A stretch of DNA of 64,000 nucleotides from Tubulanus polymorphus (taxonomy: Eukaryota > Nemertea > Palaeonemertea > Tubulaniformes > Tubulanidae), in NCBI RefSeq assembly GCF_964204645.1, contig NC_134035.1, positions 4,774,501 through 4,838,500 of the forward strand, written 5' to 3'. The stretch's first letter is position 1. Every line of letters starts with the position of its first letter. Positions 56,300 through 64,000 of this stretch are shown piece after piece. Made by a program: the position numbers and the translations under genes. The notes under the pieces were generated by a model. The model worked only from the letters and a program-made list of their open reading frames with translations. It was not told the DNA's origin and searched no databases.

Positions 56300-57050
56300 G
56301 TCGCGCTCGAGTAACTGAAACCGTGACCGGGACGTGATTAGCCTATATGCATTCTGTACATGAGTCAGTTATGAATCGGCTGTCATACGAGACACACGTT
56401 AGTTTTGTATAGATTTTGGATATCGACTCTGCGAGAAAATACATTGGATTTTTAAAACTGAAATACATTATTTGGAACTCACAAATTCAGACTTTCAAAA
56501 ACCATTGTTCGTATCTGGACGCTGCAACGATCTCGTAGAGTTTCAAGATATCGACTTCGGAGCTGCAAGAACGTTCACAGGTTTTTGAAACGGGAATTCG
56601 CTACTCGATTTAGACAAATTGGAATTCTCGAGTTCACCGTTCGCATCTGGATAAACTGCAGCAATCAGTGTTGGAGCTGATGATATCGTAGGATGAAGTG
56701 TCGATTTCGTTGAAGATTGTGACGCTAAGAAATCTGGAATAAACTTGTGTAATATCAGGATATAATAAGCTCATTATCAGTGCATTGGAAAATCATCATT
56801 GGATTGATAAAATGTGACCGCTAATTGATTAAACCGTTGGTGAGACATTCTTATACTCTAAATAAGTTACATTTCTGTTTGTTCTTTGTTAATTTATTCA
56901 TGTATGATTATGCCATTGAACATGATTAAATTGATGTCTATATTTGATATTGTTTGTTATTATTTTATGACTCTTATCGTGAGAATTAATGGTCTATTGG
57001 TGACTCGGGGGCACCAATCATAGGTTCGTGGAGAGACTCCGATGGTAAGA
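56300..57050. other. Gene-free stretch downstream of CCDC59
   Basis: No coding exon or clear repeat. Two related phrases (TCAAGATATCGACTTCGGAG and AGATTTTGGATATCGACTC) are the only internal similarity noted. Confidence 0.45.
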
Positions 57051-57059
57051 CGATGAAAA

Positions 57060-58395
57060 ATAGGCTACACATTGCCCTGGCAGGATAGGAATGAAGCCTC
57101 GTCACCGTGGGAAAAACTCCTTTTACCCTGGCAAGCGAGTATCGGTCCGGTCCCGCATTTTATAGGTCCGACTCCGCATTATGGCTGCCTTAATTTCCTA
57201 GGGGAGTAGCCTTTTTGGCTCCTTTTTACCCTGGCAAGCGAGTATCGGTCCGGTCCCGCATTTTATAGGTCCCGTTCCGTATTTAGGCTGCCTGCCTTTC
57301 CTAGGGCGAAATTGACCCTTTTGACTCCTTTATGCCCTGGCATGCGAGTATAGGTCCGGTCCCGCATTAAGGCTGCCTTTCCTAGGGGGAAATTGGCCTT
57401 TTTGGCTCCTTTTTGCACTGGCAAGCGAGTATAGGTCCGGTCCCGCATTTAGGCTGCCTTTCCTAGGGGGAAATTGGCCTTTTTGGCTCCTTTTTGCCCT
57501 GGCAAGCGAGTATAGGTCGAGTCCCGCATTTAGGCTGCCTTTCCTAGGGGGAAATTGGCTTTTTTGGCTCCTTTTTGCCCTGGCAAGCGAGTATAGGTCC
57601 GGTCCCGCATTTAGGCTGCCTTTCCTAGGGGGAAATTGGCCTTTTTGGCTCCTTTTTGCCCTGGCAAGCGAGTATAGGTCCGGTCCCGCATATAGGCTGC
57701 CTTTCCTAGGGGGAAATTGGCCTTTTTGGCTCCTTTTTGCCCTGGCAAGCGAGTAAAGGTCCCGTCCCGCATATAGGCTGCCTTTCCTAGGGGGAAATTG
57801 GCCTTTTTGGCTCCTTTTTGCCCTGGCAAGCGAGTATAGGTCCGGTCCCGCATTTAGGCTGCCTTTCCTAGGGGGAAATTGGCCTTTTTTGCTCCTTTTT
57901 GCCCTGGCAAGCGAGTATAGGTCCGGTCCCGCATATAGGCTGCCTTTCCTAGGGGGAAATTGGCCTTTTTGGCTCCTTTTTGCCCTGGCAAGCGAGTATA
58001 GGTCCGGTCCCGCTTATAGGCTGCCTTTCCTAGGGGGAAATTGGCCTTTTTGCCCTGGCAAGCGAGTATAGGTCCGGTCCCGCATATAGGCTGCCTTTCC
58101 TAGGGGGAAATTGGCCTTTTTGGCTCCTTTTTGCACTGGCAAGCGAGTATAGGTCCGGTCCCGCATTTAGGCTGCCTTTCCTAGGGGGAAATTGGCCTTT
58201 TTGGCTCCCTTATGCCCTGGCAAGCGAGTATAGGTCCGGTAACGCATTTAGGCTGCCTTTCCTAGGGGGGAAATTGGCCTTTTTGCCCTGGCAAGCGAGT
58301 ATAGGTCCGTTCTTGCGTCTAGGCTGTTGTCCGTGCCCACCCTGGAGAAGGGGTGGCTCCTGCTCGATTTTGCACTGGCAAGTGAAGATTAATCC
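57060..58395 (-). repeat. 81-bp satellite array
   Basis: About fifteen units of 80-81 bp with CCCTGGCAAGCGAGTATAGG, TCCGGTCCCGCATTTAGGCT and CCTTTCCTAGGGGGAAATTG plus GCCTTTTTGGCTCC. Units in 57.4-58.2 kb are almost identical, while both ends are diverged (57060-57300, 58300-58395). Since 81 is divisible by three, frames stay open on both strands; on the minus strand the translation repeats TYTRLPGQKGAKKANFPLGK. Indels in several units break every frame, so I treat it as non-coding. The 14-mer CCCTGGCAAGCGAG is shared with the hairpin at 145-214. Confidence 0.95.
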
Positions 58396-59348
58396 TGCGA
58401 TAAGGGGAATGGGTCAAACGAGTAATTCTCACAAGAAATGAATAGAACAATAACGACAACGAAATACTAATTCAAAATATTGATTATGATATATTTATGT
58501 TTATTCTTAAATGGTCAATCATAAATGAATGAATAAAGGAAGAACAAACAGAGGAATCAGACTCACCTCTCAGTTTCAATATCATAGAATAAATCAATCT
58601 TTAGAAAATATACAATATCTCATTAACGTTCTTTATGATTATCGATTGCACTTGATAATTATTCCAATCACTGAGTATCAGCTTATTATATCCCGATATT
58701 ACACAAGTTCAAATCATATCATCCATTCATACACTGATTGCTGCAGTTTTATCCAGATGTGATCGATGGGATTTTGACTTTCGACTTAATACCAGGTGAC
58801 TAGTGTTTTTCTGAATACAGGAATCATTTTACAAACAACAAACAAGAATCAACCGCGCTTTGAAAATAAATTATCAATCTCGCTCGTAATTTAACGTAAG
58901 TCATTTTTTCATCTCAAAACGATCGCGTTTGATTATTATTCCGATGAACACGCGCATTGTCCGATACACCATCTGATTATTATGTTCCGATATTGCACAA
59001 GTTTATTCCTTACAGATTTCTAAGCGTCACCATCTTCACCGAAATCGAGCATTCATTCGCCGATTATTCTACGATAAGAGTTCGGACTGATCGTTGCAGT
59101 TTATCCAGCTGTGAACGATAAGTTGATAGTTCAAATGAACGCGTATTCCAATAAAGAATTCCATATTCTTTAGTTGCAGCTCCTTTGAGCAAATATTACG
59201 GAATCTCTACAAATAAACCGTAAGCCTATGTGAGCCGTGAGACATTACAACTGATTCATGTATACAATATATCTGGTCACGTCCACGGTCACGGTCACGG
59301 TTAATCTAACCGTACGCGACGCTAAGATCAAATCATGCGAGTTGTATA
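58396..59348. other. Gene-free AT-rich stretch with an imperfect duplication
   Basis: 58680-58770 and 58980-59120 share CCGATATTRCACAAGTT, TCATTCRYYGATT and GCAGTTTTATCCAGMTGTGA in the same order, an old duplication of about 300 bp spacing. No coding sequence. Confidence 0.5.
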
Positions 59349-59850
59349 AGTAAATGGGATAATAGGGGTTCATACCAAAGGTCGAACGGTGAGTGAGTAA
59401 AAAATTAAAATAAATCCCCGCACGCTCGAATTTATTTTAATTTTTTACTCACTCGACCATTCAACCTTTGATATGAACCCCTATTATCCCATTTACTCTT
59501 AAAATATTCATGTTTTAAAAGTGAGAGTAAAATGTTAACAGAATAATCTAGAAAATAAGATCAAATATAGATTTCGAGTGATAAAATATAAATTTTAACA
59601 TAAAAAGTAACGAGTATTAACGAGTGAAATAATTCATATTTAAAACATTGAATATTCATGTTTACATGCGTTAAATTCTTGATTTTTAACATAAAAAGTG
59701 TGAGTAAAGTGTGAGTGAAATAATTCATATTTAAAACATTGAATATTCATATGAGTAAGAATTATTTTAATAACATTTTGTTTATAAAAATGAAGAAAGA
59801 AGAAGAAGAACCGAAATTCAAAATCGAAATGAAGCCAATGTAATAAATCT
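59349..59850 (+). repeat. Left inverted repeat of the 2-kb element, with snap-back end
   Basis: Matches the complement of 60765-61307. Unlike the right repeat, its outer 150 nt form a hairpin of their own: TAAATGGGATAATAGGGGTT at 59351 onward pairs with AACCCCTATTATCCCATTTA ending at 59500, with arms of about 65 nt and a loop centred on CCCCGCACGCTCG. It then carries one copy of a block of about 115 bp that the right repeat has twice. Confidence 0.85.
59751..59843 (+). pseudogene. Mirrored N-terminal fragment of the 226-residue ORF
   Basis: Thirty codons, reading MSKNYFNNILFIKMKKEEEE before the stop, duplicate the start of the minus-strand ORF because the inverted repeat extends into the gene. 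It stops where the repeat ends. Confidence 0.8.
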
Positions 59851-59917
59851 AATGCCTTACTTTCACTCATTTTTATAGTTAAAATATATAAAATAAATCA
59901 AATTAAAAGATGCTGTT

Positions 59918-60141
59918 TTAATCCTCCAAATCATTTAAATCATTAACTTTTTTATTGTTATTTTTTCTGTGATTGTTTCCATTTAACTTCTTTAACTTTT
60001 TACCTAATTTCATATTTTCATTCATCAAATCTTTACTGATATTTTCATAGAAAAAGAAAAGTGCAGCCAATATTAACCCTCCTGCTATAAGATAAAAAGC
60101 TTCAAATCATTTTTCCCAATTGGAATGCTGAAATCTTCCAT
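59918..60141 (-). pseudogene. Broken small membrane-protein ORF of the 2-kb element
   Basis: A start at 60141 reads MEDFSIPIGKND and soon stops. A different frame of the same stretch continues with FEAFYLIAGGLILAALFFFY, a clear membrane segment, then a Lys/Asn-rich tail ending at the stop at 59918. The total is two bases over a multiple of three, so a single one-base indel (or a TGA stop in the second frame) separates the parts. It follows the 226-residue ORF on the same strand, so both may have been one transcript. Confidence 0.5.
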
Positions 60142-60191
60142 TTATTTAAGAGAAAAATTAAAATTAATTTGAAATATATTATTTTGAATAT

Positions 60192-60872
60192 TTAGAGTTG
60201 AATTATTATTTTTGAGTTATGATATTTTGATTTAAGATGGTGTGATTTATCGCTTCGAGTATAATATTTTCCACAATTACATAACACTTTTTCATTAGGT
60301 TCATATTTAGGCGCAACAATTTCATTATCTAAGTTACATTGAACTGCAACATCTTTATATGATTTTTCATTATCTAAATCACATTGAATTCCAATATTTG
60401 ATGAATTTTCATTATAGATAATTTGTTTATTATCAAAATTAAAATAATATAATTGTCTTTTTTCAATTCTTAAGTTAATCAAATCATTATAATCTTTTGA
60501 AAGTATTAAATCACTTTTTCTTTCATTGAAAGGAATTTTGAGAATATTTATTATGTTTTCATCTAAAGTTCCTTTATAATTAAAAACTGTATTGAATATT
60601 TTAGGATTTTTAGCGCCATTATCAAAAGTATCAATTAGATCAGTAATTAAATATGTTTCATTTGATAATATTTGATTAATTACAGTAATATTTTCAATTT
60701 TATAATGTCTTGCGGACACTAGATTTGTTGCTGAAATATAATTTCTAATGTTAAACTGTGAAAATAATTTATTGGCTTCATTGATTTCGATTGTGAATTT
60801 CGGTTCTTCTTCTTTCTTCATTTTTATAAAAAAATTTTTATTAAAATAATTCTTACTCATATAAATATTCAA
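60192..60872 (-). CDS. 226-residue ORF of the 2-kb element with C-terminal Cys/His finger
   Basis: Intact open frame, rich in Asn, Lys and Ile. The N-terminus (to about residue 35) is encoded inside the inverted repeat. There is a charged KMKKEEEPKF stretch near 17-27 and a central region without recognisable fold. Then come two imperfect internal repeats, NIGIQCDLDNEKSYKD and DVAVQCNLDNEIVAPK, and a C-terminal CNCGKYYTRSDKSHHLKSKY followed by H: a C-x-C...H...H arrangement that could bind zinc. Fingers of this short CxCG-Y-...-HLKSKxH style occur in proteins of mobile elements and large DNA viruses. No enzyme motif is seen, so a DNA-binding or regulatory role is only a guess. Three in-frame Met codons (1, 5 and 18) could each be the start. 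Confidence 0.65.
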   Translation of the reverse strand: MNIYMSKNYFNKNFFIKMKKEEEPKFTIEINEANKLFSQFNIRNYISATNLVSARHYKIENITVINQILSNETYLITDLIDTFDNGAKNPKIFNTVFNYKGTLDENIINILKIPFNERKSDLILSKDYNDLINLRIEKRQLYYFNFDNKQIIYNENSSNIGIQCDLDNEKSYKDVAVQCNLDNEIVAPKYEPNEKVLCNCGKYYTRSDKSHHLKSKYHNSKIIIQL

Positions 60873-61307
60873 TGTTTTAAATATGAATTATTTCACTCAC
60901 ACTTTACTCACACTTTTTATGTTAAAAATCAAGAATTTAACGCATGTAAATATGAATATTCAATGTTTTAAATATGAATTATTTCACTCACACTTTACTC
61001 ACACTTTTTATGTTAAAAATCAAGAATTTAACGCATGTAAATATGAATATTCAATGTTTTAAATATGAATTATTTCACTCGTTAATACTCGTTAATTTTT
61101 ATGTTAAAATTTATATTTTATCACCCGAAATCTATATTTGATCTTATTTTCTAGATTATTCTGTTAACATTTTACTCTCACTTTTAAAGCATGAATATTT
61201 TAGGAGTAAAAGAAATCAAAATAAATTCGAGCGTGCGGGGATTTATTTTAATTTTTTACTCACTCGACCGTTCGACCTTTGGTATGAACCCTATTATCCC
61301 ATTCACT
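60765..61307 (-). repeat. Right inverted repeat of the 2-kb element
   Basis: Complement of the left repeat with a few substitutions. It holds two tandem copies of the block containing TTCATATTTAAAACATTGAA, GCGTTAAATTCTTGATTTTT and AACATAAAAAGTGTGAGTAA where the left repeat has one. It lacks the snap-back extension. The upstream region and first 30-35 codons of the 226-residue ORF lie within it. Confidence 0.85.
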
Positions 61308-62100
61308 GTATACTTCTGAACTGAAAAATATCGTACAATTTGTAGACACATAAAATCAAACAAATCTGCGTAAATTTAATAACAATACAACAATACAATA
61401 CACGGGTTGGATTCATGCAGTTGATGATAACGATCAATTCTAAAAACTTAAAACTCAATTACTGTTATCCATTTCGAACTCTACCTGATTTTTTCAGCAT
61501 TTGTTCACTTTTATCAAAGTCATCTACTGCTAGCGTTCCCCATGAATTGTTTAGCACATTTAAATGACAGCGAGCTGATGAGCCGCTACGTTTGTTTATA
61601 TAGTCTTCAGTCAGAATTGTGCAATTATTTTTCTAATTTTGTGTGTTGTTCTCGGGGTCAAAGGTCTATGTCTCGTAATAAAGAAGTTTCCAGTTTCTAG
61701 GCGCCAGTTTATGGCGGTCCCTCGAGGTCCCCATTGTTGCGATAATTTGCGCTCATTTTTAAAACATAAGTTTAGATTGAATATCATATAGTTCTGCAGT
61801 CCCTTGCTCGATGAAATCAATTTATACACCATTTTAAAGGAAATGAAATGCAGATATTTGCTGGCGATTCTTGGAATTTTTGAACGCAACAATTGAGAAC
61901 AGTGACAATGTGAAACCAAGGACCGCATATCTTAACTGTGCGTAAAAGAAACCGCAATATCTATTAATTTAGAAATATCTAAGTATTTCTTGAAGCTATA
62001 TTTCCTATTTTCACAGAGGTTAAGGAGGGTTATTTGCAGTTTAAGCCTGCGTTAAAATCTTTTGAATATCTTTCCTGACGACTGATCTGTACCCGCTTGA
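61308..62100. other. Gene-free stretch between the 2-kb element and the 102-bp satellite
   Basis: No conserved coding sequence. An open frame at 61611-61928 (minus) shows no family resemblance and is not called. Confidence 0.45.
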
Positions 62101-62129
62101 GTTTGAGATTACGCGCAAAAGGGGTCTCT

Positions 62130-64000
62130 TTAATTTAATACAAAATCTTCAGAATGATATGAAGCCTCATGAATCTGGATCTTTCAACCCATCTCTTGAA
62201 AATGAGTTCAGTACACCCCACCCATAAATAACAATTCAATACCGCATCTTCAGGACGATATGCAGCCACAAAATTCTGGATCTTTCTACTGAACTATTGA
62301 AACTTAGTTTAGTACACCCTACACATATAGGACAATTGAAATCAGCATCTTCAGGAAGATATTAAGTCCCAAAATTCGGGATCTTTCGACCAATCTATTG
62401 AAAATTAGTTCAGTACATCCTACCCATATATGACAATTCAATACTGCATCTTCAGGACGATATGAAGCCCAAAATTCTGGATGTTTCGACCAATCTATTG
62501 TTTTCAGTTCATTACACCCTTCCCATAAAGGACAATTGAATTAAGCATCTTCAGGACGATATGAAGTCACAAAATTCTGGATCTTTCAACCAATCTACTG
62601 GAAATCAGTTCAGTAATCAAATACATCATTTTCAGGACCATATGTATAGCGAGAAAATCCAGATCTTTTGACCCATCTTTTGAAAATGAGCTCAGTACAC
62701 CATACCCATATATGACAATTCAAAAAAGCATCTTCAGGACGATATGAAGCCACAAATTCTGGATCATTCGACCAATCTATTGAAAATTAGTTCAGAACAC
62801 GCTACACATATAGGACAATTTAATACAGCATCTTCAGGACGATATGAAGCCACAAAATTCTGGATCTTTCAACCAATTTATTGGAAATCAGTTCAGTAAT
62901 CACATACCCGATCTATTGCAATTGAATACAACATCTTCTAGACCCCTTGTAGCCACAAAATTCTGGATCATCCAACCGTTCTCTTGATAATCAGTTCAGT
63001 ACAACCCATAGCATCTATAAAGATTAAATACATCATTTTCAGGACCATATGTAGTGAGAAAATCCAGATCTTTCGACCCATCCAATGGAATTTAGTTCAG
63101 TACACCCTACCCATATGTGGGTAATTCAATACAGCATCTTCAGGACGATATGAAACCACAAATTCTGGATCTTTCGACCAGTCTTTTGAAAATCAGTTCA
63201 GAACACGCTACACATATAGGAGAATTTAATACAACATCTTGAGGACGACATGAAGCCACAAATTCTGGATATTTCTTCCAATCTATTGAAACTTAGTTCA
63301 GTACACCCTACCCATATATGACAATTTAATACAACATCTACAGGACGATATGAAGCCCAAAATTCTGGATGTTTCTACCAATCTAATGAAAATCAGTTCA
63401 GTACACCCTACCCATATAGGAAAATTTAAAACAGCATCTTGAGGACAATATGAAGCCCCAAAATTCTGGATGTTTCGACCAATCTAATGAAAATAAGTTC
63501 AGTACACCATCCTCATATATGACAATTCAAAACAGCATCTTCTGCATGATATAAAGACACAAATTCAGGATCTTTCGACCAATCTCTTAAAAATTGGTTC
63601 AGTACACCCTACCCATATATGACAATTCAATACTGCATCCTCAGGACGATATAAAGTCCCAAAATTCTGGATCTTTCGACCAATCTATTGAAAATCAGTT
63701 CAGAACACTCTACACATAAAGGACAATTGAATTCAGCATCTTCAGGACGATATGAAGCCACAAAATTCTTGATCTTTCAACCAATCTATTGAAACTAAGT
63801 TCAGTACACCCTACCCATATATGACATTTTAATACAGCATCTTCAGGACGATATGAAGCCCAAAAATCTGGATGTTTCGACCAATCTATTGAAAATCAGT
63901 TCAGTACACCCTACCCATTTATGACAATTTAATACAGCATCTTCAGGATGAAACGAAGCCCCAAAATTCTAGATATTTCGACCAATCTCTTGAAAATCAG
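62130..64000 (+). repeat. About 102-bp satellite array, continuing past the window
   Basis: About eighteen units of 101-103 bp with TTCAGTACACCCTACCCATA, TATGACAATTCAATACAGCA, TCTTCAGGACGATATGAAGC and CACAAAATTCTGGATCTTTC, then GACCAATCTATTGAAAATCA. Units differ from each other by 10-20 per cent, so it is older than the 81-bp array. It runs to the last base. Confidence 0.95.

Larger units (their letters stand above)
59349..61307. mobile_element. 2-kb element with about 0.5-kb inverted repeats; Polinton/Maverick-like, non-autonomous
   Basis: The left end AGTAAATGGGATAATAGGGG and the complement of the right end AGTGAATGGGATAATAGGG match, and similarity continues for roughly 500 bp inward (59349-59850 against 60765-61307). 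Immediately flanking both ends is GTATA (59344-59348 and 61308-61312); read with one asymmetric terminal base the duplication could be TGTATA. Long TIRs, 5'-AG termini and a 5-6 bp target duplication are the hallmarks of Polinton/Maverick elements, but no polymerase, integrase, protease or ATPase gene is present. Composition is far more AT-rich than any neighbouring gene. It contains an intact ORF (60192-60872), a broken small membrane-protein ORF and a mirrored 30-codon start of the first ORF. Class assignment is inference. Confidence 0.7.

Noticed and set aside
57611-57853. 80-codon repeat protein encoded by the 81-bp satellite
   Set aside because: Open only because the unit length is a multiple of three; indels in neighbouring units break it, and the opposite strand is equally open.
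57000-58400. CRISPR-like array
   Set aside because: Units are contiguous satellite repeats without unique spacers, in an intron-bearing animal genome.

Overview
This window is nuclear DNA from an animal. Every conserved gene is split by GT-AG introns, the intergenic space is AT-rich and packed with miniature transposons, minisatellites and microsatellites, and the exons carry CG-rich codons. The protein set (BORA, a PDZ protein of the PDLIM/Zasp type, UBE2T, SPRYD3, SCYL2, CCDC59 and a rhodopsin-family GPCR) and the repeat-rich, medium-length introns suggest a marine invertebrate, probably a lophotrochozoan such as a mollusc or annelid. The species cannot be fixed from the sequence.

Layout. 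1-7.3 kb (+): BORA, 5' end outside the window, nine visible coding exons, with one intron bloated by a 119-bp tandem repeat. 7.9-12.6 kb (+): a three-exon, 112-residue PDZ-only protein. 14.4-15.6 kb (-): UBE2T, six exons, convergent with the PDZ gene. 15.7-24.8 kb: no gene recognised; minisatellites (60 bp, 25 bp, CT-rich), MITEs and a perfect (TA)n tract. 24.8-38 kb (+): SPRYD3, nine coding exons plus a possible tiny upstream coding exon; one intron holds a complete single-exon GPCR gene on the opposite strand (34.3-35.2 kb), and another holds a LINE/Penelope-like inverted repeat with a piggyBac MITE inside it. 38-42.3 kb: repeats only. 42.4-51.8 kb (-): SCYL2, sixteen coding exons. 52.9-55.8 kb (+): a possible 39-residue membrane microprotein, then CCDC59, divergent from SCYL2. 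57.0-58.4 kb: an 81-bp satellite. 59.35-61.31 kb: a very AT-rich, about 2-kb mobile element with about 0.5-kb terminal inverted repeats, a snap-back left end, 5'-AG termini and a short target duplication, encoding one intact zinc-finger-like ORF and one broken membrane-protein ORF. 62.1-64.0 kb: a 102-bp satellite running off the window.

The host genes do not form a pathway cluster. BORA (mitotic entry), UBE2T (Fanconi ubiquitination), SCYL2 (clathrin traffic) and CCDC59 (ribosome biogenesis) are unrelated housekeeping neighbours. The most unusual object is the 59.35-61.31 kb element. It resembles a miniature Polinton/Maverick-type element whose inverted repeats contain the promoter and the N-terminus of its own gene. 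At least five classes of TIR element (pogo-like, piggyBac-like, Harbinger-like, hAT-like and a large set of short palindromic elements) are also recognisable from their ends. Exon boundaries were derived by hand from splice signals, frame continuity and family similarity recalled from memory; no search was run.
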